Below are positions 41,568 through 50,890 of a stretch of DNA of 64,000 nucleotides, piece after piece. The notes beneath the pieces were generated by a model that saw only the letters and a program-made list of their open reading frames with translations, was not told the DNA's origin and did no database searches. The first letter of the stretch is position 1. The number at the start of each line of letters is the position of its first letter. The DNA is from Rhizobium sp. N324 (lineage in GTDB: Bacteria > Pseudomonadota > Alphaproteobacteria > Rhizobiales > Rhizobiaceae), in contig NZ_CP013633.1 of NCBI RefSeq assembly GCF_001664485.1, forward strand, positions 310,001 to 374,000, given 5' to 3'. Made by a program: the position numbers and the translations under genes.

Positions 41568-42962
41568 GTGTCAAATATTGTATGTGAACGTGACACGGAC
41601 TGCAGGCGAAAGTCTTTGCGCGCACCGTCGTCGATTTTCGTTCCGAACACAAAAAGCGGAGTGCAGTTGCCTTGGTATACTATCTACCCAACAATACAGG
41701 AGTTTTCTCCAGAAATCGGCGCCCACACTTATGAGCAATGGCTGAGAAGCCAGGGAACTGATGACGCTGTCTCGCTCTATCTCCACATTCCATTCTGCCG
41801 CTCGATGTGCTGGTATTGTGGTTTTCCGACTAGCATCACTCGTCGGGACACTTTGATAACCGATTATCTAGCAATGCTGCGCGAGGAAATCCGCCTGGTC
41901 GCCGAGCAAGTGCCGCAGGCACTCTCCGTGGGTGACGTGCACTTTGGCGGCGGATCCCCGACCATTATGCCATCGGCAGACTTCCTGTCGCTAATGGAAC
42001 TCCTGCGCGGCCGTTTTGCGCTTGAGCGAGGTGCAACCATTGCCGTTGAGGTCGACCCGCGCACGTTCACCACCGATATGGCCGAAGCCCTAGAAAGAAC
42101 CGGTGTGAATCGCGCAAGCGTCGGTGTGCAGAGCTTCGATCCCGTCGTACAAAAAGCGATCAACCGGATTCAGAGCGAGGCGCAAGTGACGACTGCCGTC
42201 GAAAACCTCCGCCTGCATGGGGTCAGGCGTATCAATTTCGACTTGATGTTCGGTTTGCCGAACCAAACCGTCCAGTCCTGTCTCGAGAGCGCTATGTTAG
42301 CTATTGCGATGCGTCCCGACCGCCTCGCGGTTTTCGGTTATTCCCACGTTCCATCTTTTCGAAAAAATCAGCGCTTGATTGACACAGCAGCACTGCCCGA
42401 TATAGCCGCGCGAGCTGAGCAGGCCTCAGCCATGGCCGATACGTTAGTTGCAGCAGGCTATCTGCAAATTGGTCTCGACCATTTTGCTTTGCCGGATGAC
42501 GAGCTTGCAATAGCACAGAGAGCTGGTCGTCTGCGCCGAAATTCGCTTGGTTACTCTGCCGAAACCTGCTCAACTGTCATCGGTTTGGGCGCGTCCGCCA
42601 TTGGTCGTTGCGGCGACGGTTACGCTCAAAACGATCTCACGCAAAGCTGTTATAACCGGCACATAGCATCCGGCCGCTTGGCGATCTCAAGGGGCTACCG
42701 TTTAACTACCGAGGATCGCGTAAGAGCTGCAATCATCGAACAGCTCATGTGCTACTTGGAGGCGGACATATCAGCAATCTGTACGGCTCAGGGATTTGAT
42801 CAAACCCATCTAGTGAGTTCAGCTAAGCAGCTAGAGATTCTGGCTGAGGATGGGATCGTTGAGTTTGACAACGGTTTAGTCCGTGTGCGGCACGAACGTC
42901 GCTCTGCCCTTCGCCATGTCGCTGCCGCGTTCGATGCTTATCTTGGCCGCCAGCCGATCTAG
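41568..42962 (+). CDS. hemN: Oxygen-independent coproporphyrinogen III oxidase (radical SAM)
   Basis: The 464-residue product has the radical SAM motif YLHIPFCRSMCWYCGF (Cx3CxxC). It also has HFGGGSPTIMPSADF, VEVDPRTFTTDMAEAL, INFDLMFGLPNQT and the HemN-type VIGLGASAIGRCGDGYAQND. It decarboxylates coproporphyrinogen III without oxygen, supplying heme in microaerobic bacteroids. The frame is open to 41466 and overlaps nifD'. GTG 41568 with GAAGGA at 8-base spacing is the best start. It lies 25 bases after the nifD' stop, so it may be read from the nifH promoter. Confidence 0.92.
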   Translation: MSNIVCERDTDCRRKSLRAPSSIFVPNTKSGVQLPWYTIYPTIQEFSPEIGAHTYEQWLRSQGTDDAVSLYLHIPFCRSMCWYCGFPTSITRRDTLITDYLAMLREEIRLVAEQVPQALSVGDVHFGGGSPTIMPSADFLSLMELLRGRFALERGATIAVEVDPRTFTTDMAEALERTGVNRASVGVQSFDPVVQKAINRIQSEAQVTTAVENLRLHGVRRINFDLMFGLPNQTVQSCLESAMLAIAMRPDRLAVFGYSHVPSFRKNQRLIDTAALPDIAARAEQASAMADTLVAAGYLQIGLDHFALPDDELAIAQRAGRLRRNSLGYSAETCSTVIGLGASAIGRCGDGYAQNDLTQSCYNRHIASGRLAISRGYRLTTEDRVRAAIIEQLMCYLEADISAICTAQGFDQTHLVSSAKQLEILAEDGIVEFDNGLVRVRHERRSALRHVAAAFDAYLGRQPI

Positions 42963-43511
42963 ACTGGCAAACGGAGGGCCTTGGAGTGATCACTTAATCG
43001 AGCTCGAGTTCGTCGAGATGTTAGGCAGGAGGCAAGCCCCCAATTGCTCGATTTTAAATCGATCGCTGAATTCGCAGTCCATGGCATGTGTCGGTCTCGA
43101 TCGCGTCACAGTTCAGCTCTCGCCACTGGTAAAGAAATCCGCCGTCAAATATCGTGAAAGGTCTGGCGCAGCACGGCTTCACCGGCTCGGTTGCGCGCGC
43201 CAACTTGAAGCAGGCGACACCTTCGTTCAAAACGGACCAGACGCCCGGACAGTTCAGCTTGACGCCACCAATGCGGCTTCGATTGCGCAGGCGGCGGAGA
43301 CGCGCATCCAGGAAACCTGCGGCAGGCTCGATGTTCACGGTGGCGATCGAGCGCGGTTAAATGCCTAGAACATGGCCTAAACACTCTTGTCGTTGATCTC
43401 GACGAAATGGGACCGTGTTCGGACCCCAATTTTTGTCCTTGCCGTACACAAGTGATGCTGCCGCTGGCCCCACTACATGCCCAGGGCGACAGGTTGTTGC
43501 ACTGCGACAGG
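42963..43511 (+). other. Spacer after hemN with SDR remnant
   Basis: Apart from the short-chain dehydrogenase relic at 43100-43340, I see no gene here. Confidence 0.45.
43100..43340 (+). pseudogene. Short-chain dehydrogenase remnant
   Basis: PDARTVQLDATNAASIAQAA followed by ETCGRLDVHG resembles the VQLDVTNxxSIAxAAxxI...GRLDVLVNNAG section of classical SDR enzymes. The preceding LHRLGCARQLEAGDTFV keeps traces of the GLETARQLAxxGDTV helix. The NAD loop and the active-site YxxxK part are gone. Confidence 0.55.
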
Positions 43512-44051
43512 TCACCGTTCAAACCGCTCCAGCATTGTTCTCAACTGCGCGTTTTGCAGCCTTAGCTTTCTGGCTAGCTGCCTCCTGAGCACCCTGATGT
43601 CTTCGTCGAGGCTCATCTGGTCCGCAGTGTGAACTGCCGGGGCAGCGTTTGCAATCGCGGCTGATGCCTTCTTACGCGGGGCGACCTCGAGAGTTCGCTC
43701 GAGCCTCGTAGCATCGTGCCCAGCGGCGATGTCGGTACTAAGCCCGCCGAATGGAGGTGGATCGGCCGCCTCAACGTTTTTGGCATCTTGGCCTTCGACC
43801 TGATCGTGGCCACCGATTCCGACTTCCTTAGAAACAACAAACTCGGTGGAAATTGCAGGAGAATGGCCGTGACGGGGAGGCCCCTCGCTTGCCGGTCGAA
43901 CGGCGCTTATCAGGCTCTTCTCGGCAGGCGTTTCGGTCGGACCGGCAATGGCCAATGTGTCCGGCGTAACCTTCTGGTCCGAGCCGTTTTCTCGCTTTTG
44001 TTCGCGACCCGGTGAGATCAGTCGGGCAAGAAGTTTCCAGGGAGACGCCAT
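43512..44051 (-). CDS. Conserved rhizobial plasmid protein with coiled-coil C-terminus
   Basis: The 179-residue product starts MASPWKLLARLISPGREQKR. It has a long polar, probably disordered middle and ends in SLDEDIRVLRRQLARKLRLQ...NAQLRTMLERFER, a leucine-zipper-like helix similar in design to the C-terminus of SyrB-type proteins. The gene lies next to a SyrB-like gene on the same strand, 128 bases downstream of it. It may be a partner or diverged relative. No catalytic motifs are visible and the function is unknown. Confidence 0.7.
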   Translation of the reverse strand: MASPWKLLARLISPGREQKRENGSDQKVTPDTLAIAGPTETPAEKSLISAVRPASEGPPRHGHSPAISTEFVVSKEVGIGGHDQVEGQDAKNVEAADPPPFGGLSTDIAAGHDATRLERTLEVAPRKKASAAIANAAPAVHTADQMSLDEDIRVLRRQLARKLRLQNAQLRTMLERFER

Positions 44052-44179
44052 CTATCCGACCTCGCGTTTTATCCCGCAAGCAGGCAGTGAGTTTGGGGTC
44101 CGGCAACAGCATTACCGTTGCCGAATTGTTTGTCTCGATAAGAATGTAGATACGGTCGCTTATTGACCGGTTGCTTATA

Positions 44180-44587
44180 TCAATCGAGCTTGAGCCGTTT
44201 GCGCAGATCTTCATTTTCAGCGCGAAGTTTTTCAGCAAGAAGCTTGCGCAGCCGCTGATTTTCCTCTTCCAACTGCAAAAGGTCTGCCATTTCATCGCTC
44301 GCCGTCATCGGGGCAGCCGGCGCTGCCTGCACAGCCTTTGGAGCACGGCGCACAGGTGCGCGTTTGGCGCTCGCCGTGGCTTCGATAGCCTTTGTCTTGC
44401 GCCCTCTCCTCTTCACACCACCGTCCCCGGCCAGCGCAGCTGCCGGCTCTGCCGTAGCGTCAGCTAACGCGGTCGCGAGTGCCGCGACTTTTTTGGCGCG
44501 CGGTTTGCGCTGTTTCTTCGGCGCATTAGGCGTTTCGACAACGGTCTGTCCATCGACCTTGGTTGTCGTATTAGTCTCGTCGGCCAT
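44180..44587 (-). CDS. syrB: SyrB-like regulatory protein
   Basis: The 135-residue product starts MADETNTTTKVDGQTVVETP. Next comes a Lys/Arg/Ala/Pro-rich AT-hook-like middle (KKQRKPRAKKVAA, KRRGRKTKAI). The leucine-zipper-type end is LLQLEEENQRLRKLLAEKLR...AENEDLRKRLKLD. S. meliloti SyrB, which lowers syrM expression, has this composition. ATG 44587 has CAGGAG at 6-base spacing. The same frame is open upstream to 44908 and encodes SIWGNVDLKSVARDLEEEA, resembling another small rhizobial protein. A longer fused product from GTG 44845 or 44908 is possible. Confidence 0.72.
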   Translation of the reverse strand: MADETNTTTKVDGQTVVETPNAPKKQRKPRAKKVAALATALADATAEPAAALAGDGGVKRRGRKTKAIEATASAKRAPVRRAPKAVQAAPAAPMTASDEMADLLQLEEENQRLRKLLAEKLRAENEDLRKRLKLD

Positions 44588-45017
44588 GCTCATCTCCTGT
44601 GTATCTGATGCAGTTGTCGACGGCCCGAGAGGCGCTGTCAACAACTGCTCGGCCTGATCTTGTTCCGGCAAAGACATTTCGCTGTCGGGTTTGCCACTCT
44701 GAGAGCTACCTGACAGAAAAGGCAATGCCTCTTCCTCTAGATCGCGCGCGACTGACTTTAGATCCACATTGCCCCAGATCGAGTTCGATCTGGCATCAAG
44801 TTTTCGCCTGCCGTTCTTGTACTCGACGGCAAAACTGCGTTGCACTTTTTTCAATATAAGAGGCCTTGGAGAATCCACGGGGTGGCTGATGTTATGCTGG
44901 AACAGCACGAATAGCGCCTACCGGACTACCAGTCTATACCCACGGTCTAGCCTGAGGCCAATTTTTTAGCGCCGCGTTATTTTTTGGAGTTACCGCGGCC
45001 TCTGCCGATTTATCGTC
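44588..45017 (-). other. Region upstream of the syrB-like gene with open in-frame extension
   Basis: It contains the open frame just described (RSFAVEYKNGRRKLDARSNS and on). No other feature is seen. About 110 bases nearest 45017 look non-coding. Confidence 0.4.
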
Positions 45018-45240
45018 CCGGTCCCTAAAGTGGTGAAGGAGCCGCGCACCAACCCAGGCTTCTCCTTCGTCGGCTGGCGCTTCAAAGACCAGATGCTGCG
45101 CACTTACGCCGGGGAAAATGTTGAAGCGCTTGGCCCACGTTTCGCGGCACTCGCAGCGGCGGTGCTGACCAAGACCGAACGCAGTTTCCTTGCAGCTAGC
45201 GCCGCCATTAGGCTCATTGATGTGCCGAGACGAACATGCG
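45018..45240 (+). pseudogene. Fragment of a second SIR2-like gene
   Basis: VVKEPRTNPGFSFVGWRFKD and QMLRTYAG, followed by LTKTERSFLAASAAIRLIDV, align with residues about 214-285 of the SIR2-like protein at 12177-13115 (MVKERRIDRGFLFIGCRFND...). About half the positions are identical. Both N-terminal and C-terminal parts are missing, and the frame ends in unrelated residues. It lies 160 bases before a nod box. Confidence 0.82.
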
Positions 45241-45401
45241 GCTTGGCTTTGTCGGCTGAAACAAGAGTAGCGAAGGAGTGTTGCTTTTATGACAAGACAC
45301 GAGGAGTTTGTCGGTCGAATGTCATAGGCGGATCTGCCTTGCACACGGCCGCCATAGAGAGAAGGATGGGGTAGCCGCTCGCTTCACTGCTGAGTCACGC
45401 C

Positions 45402-45449
45402 ATCGTTTTCGTGAATGCGTTCCATCCAAACAATCGATTTTACTGATCG
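45402..45449 (+). promoter_or_regulatory. nod box upstream of nodA' - nolO - noeI
   Basis: The 3' half ATCCAAACAATCGATTTTAC (45424-45443) is a perfect core match. The 5' half ATCGTTTTCGTGAATGCG has the GTGAATG element. Plus orientation. It should bring nolO and noeI under NodD control, although nolO starts 757 bases downstream. Confidence 0.9.
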
Positions 45450-45514
45450 AAACGGTTGCCATTAGAAGACGCTGAAGAAGCGTTTTGTAAAAGCCGTAAT
45501 TCGGAGTTCTTAAA

Positions 45515-45560
45515 ATGGGTCCTCGGGTGCCGTGGAGACTGTGCTGGGAAAACGAGATGA
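45515..45560 (+). pseudogene. nodA: nodA 5' fragment (first 14 codons)
   Basis: From ATG 45515 the frame reads MGPRVPWRLCWENE, matching NodA [14 protein letters not shown], and then diverges. It stands 66 bases after the nod box, the normal nodA position, so nolO occupies a site that once followed nodA. Confidence 0.75.
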
Positions 45561-46205
45561 GGCAGTCGGTCTGCTGCCTGGTCTCGATCGTTATCTTGCG
45601 CTCGACTTGATCGGGTAGAATCTTGGTCGTTGCTTCTCGACGTTTCAGTGGGCTCTCACGGGACGCACTTTTGCCCCGGTCGATGCCGCCTCCTATTCGT
45701 CTTCACCGCGCGCTGGTCATCTTTCTACTGCTTCCCCTTCTAGCGTTGTTGCAGATCGGTTCTCACGCCGTGGGCGCCGTTCGACATGATTATCAATGGC
45801 GGCCCCACCGCGTGGGAGCTGAGTTCGGTACTGGCGCATATGCGAATGACGGAGGCCGGCGGCGGAATTCTGTGTGCTATGCCTCGGAGCCAACGCAGGC
45901 GCACTCGCCGCTGCAAGGATACGGTCTGCGACCTTTGCAGCGACCACCAAACGTCGTTGTGGCTGTCGGGCGGAAAGATGAAGGACTGGGTAATGTGGAT
46001 ACGTTACGCGGCGTTACTGCCGCAAATGCTTCGGTCTGGGGCTCTGTTAGCGCCGATTGTCCGCAATCTCACCGATCCGGTCACGATCTGATTTCGGCTT
46101 CGACCCGTGAGCTCTAGCTGCACTGTCAAGCGCCACCCTATGAAACTACGAAAGCCGGTGGCCAGACCAGAGCGACCTACCTTTCGAAACGAACTGGAGA
46201 GCAAC
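45561..46205 (+). other. Unassigned stretch between the nodA fragment and nolO
   Basis: A 164-codon frame (45623-46117) with one hydrophobic segment (ALVIFLLLPLLALLQIG), and a 101-codon frame at 45786, overlap here. Neither resembles a family I know. It may be debris of former nod genes. A small membrane protein cannot be excluded. Confidence 0.35.
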
Positions 46206-48263
46206 ATGCTGTGTCTAGGGCTCAGTGGCGGTCTAAGCAGAGTCTACGAAAATTCGTTCGATCTACCGAACACCTTTATGCACGATGGGGCTGCGGTTCT
46301 CGTTCGCGACGGGCGAGTGATAGCGGCGGTCGAGGAGGAGCGCCTTAACCGGATCAAGCACTCCAACAAGTTACCAACGCGTTCGATTCAATATTGCCTC
46401 GCATCTGCAGGTGTTCACCTGAGCGACATCGACCGCATCGCGTATTATGCGACCGAGGCCTATTGCAACGCTGTGCTCGAGCGCGTGCGCCTCTCTCACC
46501 CAAGCACCCCAATACCGGATGCGAGACTGTTGTTGTGCGGATTACTCGGGCAAGAATTTGGTGCCGAAATTGATCCCTCACGCGTGTCGTTCGTGAGCCA
46601 CCATATGTCGCACGCGGTGAGCTCGTTTTTCATGTCGGGCTTCGAGCGAAGTTTGGTCCTCTCAATTGACGGCGGTGGAGACTTTCTTTCGGGGCTTTTG
46701 GCGATTGGTTCCAGCACGGAGATTGAGCCACTCGTGACATTTCCGGAGAATGATTCTCTAGGGCTGCTATACTTGGAAACGATCCGCTACCTAGGTTATG
46801 GCGCGTTCGATGAATATAAGATCATGGGTCTGGCACCTTACGGCAATCCCGCTTCGTACCGCGAGGTCTTCGAACAATTTTACGAACTCCTAGACGACGG
46901 TGGTTATCGGGTCCATCTCGACCGAGTTGGTCCTACGTTGCTCAGTAACATTCAAATACGCCAGAAAGGCACGCCGTTCACGCAGCAGCATAAAGATGTG
47001 AGTGCTTCACTGCAGGAAGCACTGGAACGGATCGTGTTCCACGTCCTACGGCATTACACCAAGGTTACGGGCATCGAACGACTGTGTTTGGCCGGAGGAG
47101 TGGCTCACAACTGCACTTTGAATGGCAAGCTGCTGTACTCGGGGATGTTTGACGACATCTTCGTGCAACCGGCTGCCCATGACGCTGGCTGCGCACTAGG
47201 CGCCGCATTGATGGCGTCTCTTGATCTGGGGCATCCGGCACCTCGTGAGCGTTTGCAAAACGTCTATTGGGGACCCGACCTGGAGAGCGAAGGAAGCGTG
47301 GAGGAGGAACTTTTTGCTTGGGGCCAGCATCTCGAAATTGAACGGAGTGATGACGTGACAGGCAAAGCAGCCGAATGGATTGCGGATGGCGCCGTGATCG
47401 CCTGGGTGCAGGGGCGTTCGGAGTTCGGTCCACGGGCGCTAGGCAACCGGAGTATTCTTGCTGATCCGAGGCCGGCGTCAAACAAGGATCGAATTAATAT
47501 GATGGTCAAGAAGCGGGAAGGCTACCGCCCATTTGCTCCCTCGGTATTGGAGGAGGACGCCGTGGAATTTTTTGATCTGCCAGGTACCTTGCGCAAATTT
47601 CCTTTTATGAATTTCGTAGTATCTGTGCGCGAACCCAAGCGTGGTTCGCTAGGCGCCATCACGCACGTAGATGGTACGGCTCGTTTGCAGACAGTGTCAC
47701 GCGAGACAAATCCCGCATATTGGGAGCTAATCAATGCTTTCGGGAAGCGAACCGGCGTTCCGATCTTGCTCAACACGTCGTTTAACAACAACGCCGAGCC
47801 GGTAGTGGATTCGGTTAGGGATGCCGTAACGACTTTTTTGACGACCGACCTGGATGCACTTGTGATCGGTCCATTTCTCGTCAAGAAGCGAATCTCAACG
47901 ATGGAGGAGTGGAATAAACTAGCAGTTTCCTTGCCACCTTACGCAAGTCTCCATCAGGCGCGTGCATATTCCACCCTGGATCGGCAAGAGACTGTATGTG
48001 AGATCCGCACAGGCGCCTCCAGCCTGCAGGCCGTGCGTATTTCACCGGAGTTGTTTGAACAGCTAATTAGGATTGAGGGAGAAGCCCTGGTTGGCGACAT
48101 TTTGGATGGAATCGCGCCTGTTTCAGGTAGTCGTGAGACTTTCCTAAATGAACTTCGGCAGATTTGGGAGCAGCGTTGCATATGCTTAAGCCCGGTACGT
48201 GGCCGCAAATCACAGTTATCCGTCCCCGCTGAGGCCTCGGTGACTAGTGGGCTTTCAGCATAG
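46206..48263 (+). CDS. nolO: NolO, Nod-factor carbamoyltransferase
   Basis: The 685-residue NodU/TobZ-type carbamoyltransferase has an N-terminal Kae1-like domain with HDGAAVLVRDGRVIAAVEEE and metal-binding SHHMSHAVSSFF. The C-terminal YrdC-like region has RSEFGPRALGNRSILADPR, KKREGYRPFAPSVLEE and NTSFNNN. NolO adds a carbamoyl group to the non-reducing sugar of the Nod factor, using carbamoyl phosphate and ATP. ATG 46206 after GGAGAGCAAC matches the family start (MLCLGLSGGLSRVYENSF). It appears intact. It lies downstream of the nod box at 45402 and is followed by noeI after 194 bases. Confidence 0.93.
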   Translation: MLCLGLSGGLSRVYENSFDLPNTFMHDGAAVLVRDGRVIAAVEEERLNRIKHSNKLPTRSIQYCLASAGVHLSDIDRIAYYATEAYCNAVLERVRLSHPSTPIPDARLLLCGLLGQEFGAEIDPSRVSFVSHHMSHAVSSFFMSGFERSLVLSIDGGGDFLSGLLAIGSSTEIEPLVTFPENDSLGLLYLETIRYLGYGAFDEYKIMGLAPYGNPASYREVFEQFYELLDDGGYRVHLDRVGPTLLSNIQIRQKGTPFTQQHKDVSASLQEALERIVFHVLRHYTKVTGIERLCLAGGVAHNCTLNGKLLYSGMFDDIFVQPAAHDAGCALGAALMASLDLGHPAPRERLQNVYWGPDLESEGSVEEELFAWGQHLEIERSDDVTGKAAEWIADGAVIAWVQGRSEFGPRALGNRSILADPRPASNKDRINMMVKKREGYRPFAPSVLEEDAVEFFDLPGTLRKFPFMNFVVSVREPKRGSLGAITHVDGTARLQTVSRETNPAYWELINAFGKRTGVPILLNTSFNNNAEPVVDSVRDAVTTFLTTDLDALVIGPFLVKKRISTMEEWNKLAVSLPPYASLHQARAYSTLDRQETVCEIRTGASSLQAVRISPELFEQLIRIEGEALVGDILDGIAPVSGSRETFLNELRQIWEQRCICLSPVRGRKSQLSVPAEASVTSGLSA

Positions 48264-48457
48264 CTTGGGGTCGCTTCGTTACGCCAAACAAACTCGCGAA
48301 TAACAAAGCCCGCGACCGACAATGCGCCGTGCCCACCTAATCGCACGGCGACGCGTCAACAACCATGTCGAAAGAAGGGCCAAATGGCTCGGTATTTCAG
48401 TGATATCCTGCCCGAGCTCGTTCAGCAGGGGCACTTCGAAAAGTTAAGGAGACTGTG

Positions 48458-49114
48458 ATGGATCCGGTGTGTGAGTTAAACGTACATCGACAGATCGTTT
48501 CGCTTCTCGATAAGCCTAACCCTGTAGTCTTTGACATTGGGTGCAATGACGGAAGCGATGCTCAACGCTTTCTGCGCCTTCTTCCGAGCGCCCAGCTCTA
48601 TTGCTTTGAGCCAGACCCCAGAGCCGCTGCACGCTTCAAGGAGAAAATGGGTTCTGATCGGGATCGGATGAGGCTATCCGAGGTTGCGATCAGCGACCGG
48701 AACGGGATGATCGAGTTTCATCCCAGCAATGGCAATGACAGCGCTAAGGAATGGGATCTCTCGGGCTCGATACGCCGTCCCAAGAACCATCTTTCTGAGT
48801 ACGAGTGGGTTCGGTTTGACCCTCCGATTTCGGTTGAGACTAGGAGGCTGGATGACTGGTGCAGCGAAGCTGGCCTAGAGAACATAGATCTCATCTGGAT
48901 GGATGTGCAGGGAGCCGAGGCCGACGTTATTGCCGGTGGCAATCAGATCCTGATGAGAACGCGTTACATATATACTGAGTATAGTGATCATGAGCTCTAT
49001 GAAGGCCAGCTTCCCCTGCGCGCCATTCTTGAGCTCTTACCTTCCTTCCAGATGGTAGTTGAGTATCCCCGAGGAGTGGAGGGTGACGTTTTGCTTAAAA
49101 ACACAAGCCTATAG
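48458..49114 (+). CDS. noeI: NoeI, Nod-factor fucose 2-O-methyltransferase (FkbM family)
   Basis: The 218-residue SAM-dependent methyltransferase has motif I VVFDIGCNDGSDAQRFL near residue 25, YCFEPDPRAAARF, and the FkbM-type IDLIWMDVQGAEADVIAGG near residue 150. NoeI methylates O-2 of the fucose added by NodZ, which is encoded at 59.7 kb. GTG 48455 and ATG 48458 compete; AAGGAG at 6 bases favours ATG. It is probably transcribed with nolO. Whether it is active in this strain cannot be told. Confidence 0.85.
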   Translation: MDPVCELNVHRQIVSLLDKPNPVVFDIGCNDGSDAQRFLRLLPSAQLYCFEPDPRAAARFKEKMGSDRDRMRLSEVAISDRNGMIEFHPSNGNDSAKEWDLSGSIRRPKNHLSEYEWVRFDPPISVETRRLDDWCSEAGLENIDLIWMDVQGAEADVIAGGNQILMRTRYIYTEYSDHELYEGQLPLRAILELLPSFQMVVEYPRGVEGDVLLKNTSL

Positions 49115-49189
49115 CCGGTTCCCTTTTTGAGATTCAAGAACCGCGCCGAGTTTGCCGGAGGCTTCAACTCATGAGAGATTGGAGCCGAT

Positions 49190-49505
49190 ATGAGCAAGAC
49201 AACGAACAAATTCTCGCCTGAAGTCCGTGAGCGTGCCATCCGCATGGTGCTGGATCACGAAGCCGAGCACCCCGCGCGGTGGGCTGCCGTTTCATCTATC
49301 GCGGCCAAGATCGGCTGCTCGCCGGCCACGCACGCTGCACGAATGGGTGAAGAAGACCGAGGTCGATAGCGGTAAGCGAGCAGGCCGGCCGAACGATGTC
49401 GCCGAGATTATGAAGGCTCTTGAGCGGGAGAGCCGCGAGCTTCGTCAGGCCAACGAGATTCTGCGCAAAGCGTCGGCGTATTTTGCCCAGGCGAAACCTG
49501 CCACC
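49190..49505 (+). pseudogene. IS3-family OrfA remnant
   Basis: [20 protein letters not shown] from 49190, then (one frame over) [20 protein letters not shown] and [18 protein letters not shown], match the HTH/leucine-zipper OrfA of IS3-group elements. A frameshift lies near 49330. OrfB is absent. The sequence jumps into an IS21 helper gene. Confidence 0.85.
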
Positions 49506-50098
49506 GGAAAAGACGCTCGACAGCTTTGATTTTAATGCAGTCCCTATGGTCTCCAAGGCCCAGGTCATGGCCATTGCCGCTGGCGACAGCTGGGTCGCGA
49601 AAGGTGCCAATATCCTCATGTTCGGTTCGCCGGGCGGCGGAAAGAGCCATCCCGCCGCGGCCCTCGACCTCGCGCTGATCGAGAACGGTTGCGGGTGCTG
49701 TTCACTCGCACGACCGACCTCGTCCAGAAACTGCAGGTCGCACGGCGTGAACTCCAGATCGAATCCGCCGTCGCAAAGCTCGACAAGTTCGATCTGCTTA
49801 TCCTCGACGACCTGGCCTACGTCACTAGGACCAGGCCGAAACCCGCGTGCTCTTCGAACTCATCTCCCAAGATATGAGCGGCGCTCCATCATCATCACCG
49901 CCAATCAGCCCTTTGGAGAATGGAACCGCGTCTTTCCGGACCCGGCCATGACGCTTGCCGCGGTGGACCGACTTGTTCATCACGCTACGATCATTCGAAA
50001 TGAACGTCGAAAGCTAATGGCGACGTTCCGCGATGGAAGCCAAACGTGGTCGACCCAGCCGGCTTGCGGCCATTACCTCTATCTCATTGCAAAACGAT
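49506..50098 (+). pseudogene. IS21-family IstB (ATPase helper) remnant
   Basis: [20 protein letters not shown], the altered P-loop [42 protein letters not shown] and [20 protein letters not shown] together cover most of an IstB-type protein. They are spread over three frames (shifts near 49690, 49835 and 49880). It is joined directly to the IS3 OrfA remnant. No IstA is seen. Confidence 0.88.
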
Positions 50099-50557
50099 GA
50101 CACTGAAACGTCAGGAATCCGGTCTTTCTCCATACAAGGCAGCCGATCGAACAAAATGTCGTAGCCTGACGGGAGACGCAGGGGTGTCCCTCCCGCACGC
50201 GGCGCCCTTTGCTATCCCGGATGAAGGGGATGGCGGCAACGACATGCGCAAGCCCACTGAGGATAGAAGGACTGGGTGAAAAGGCGCCCCTGAAAACAGT
50301 GGGTTTGGCGACACTTGTTGGTTCGGGCAGGCAAGACGTCGTCTACATGCATCAAATGGATGACTCGCATTTAAACAATAGATTTCACCAATTTTCGCGG
50401 ATGCTCCATAGACGGCCGTCTCCACTCCACCGGGTATGATCCGTTGAAAGGCTCTCAACCAATCCAACAACGCCTGTAGCCCCGAAGCACTGGCGGCGGG
50501 AATGGCATCAATCCTACCTGGTATCGCCTGGCCTTAGCCGAAGAAAGGAAACGTCTC
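50099..50557 (+). other. Intergenic stretch, nothing recognised
   Basis: About 460 bases with small overlapping frames on both strands; no family or regulatory motif seen. Confidence 0.4.
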
Positions 50558-50890
50558 ATGAAGGTTATTGGTTACTACGTCATCGTTGCAGCGTTGCTCG
50601 CATTGACATTGCGGGCCGGGCCGTCACTTGCAGCAGATGATCGTAACCAAGATTGCGGCCCGGCGGCAAGTGACCCCCGCGCAAACCTGAATGGTGCTGA
50701 CAAAGCCAATTCAGCGGAGCACACTCAAGACTTCAATTGCCAAGATACTCCTGCCGAAGAAGGTGAGTGCTACGAGTGCGTCTTACCCCCCGAAGTACAT
50801 ATTGAAGGCGCCGAAGTGATCGACGTCGCAGACCGAAACCTTTATCCGCGGAAAACACTGCTACTCGCCAGAATGAACAGGCACCACTGA
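50558..50890 (+). CDS. Small secreted hypothetical protein
   Basis: The 110-residue product has a clear signal peptide (MKVIGYYVIVAALLALTLRA ... SLA, cleavage likely after residue 25). The short acidic mature part has four cysteines (DCG, FNCQD, GECYECVL). It ends in LYPRKTLLLARMNRHH. No family is recognised. Disulfide-bonded periplasmic or secreted protein is inferred. It lies 166 bases before nodD on the same strand, so it could be co-expressed or independent. The start is supported by GAAAGGAAACGTCTC. Confidence 0.65.
   Translation: MKVIGYYVIVAALLALTLRAGPSLAADDRNQDCGPAASDPRANLNGADKANSAEHTQDFNCQDTPAEEGECYECVLPPEVHIEGAEVIDVADRNLYPRKTLLLARMNRHH

Noticed and set aside
45623..46117. 164-codon frame as a membrane protein gene before nolO
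   Set aside because: It has one hydrophobic stretch but no clear ribosome site or family. Two frames overlap, so it is left as unassigned.
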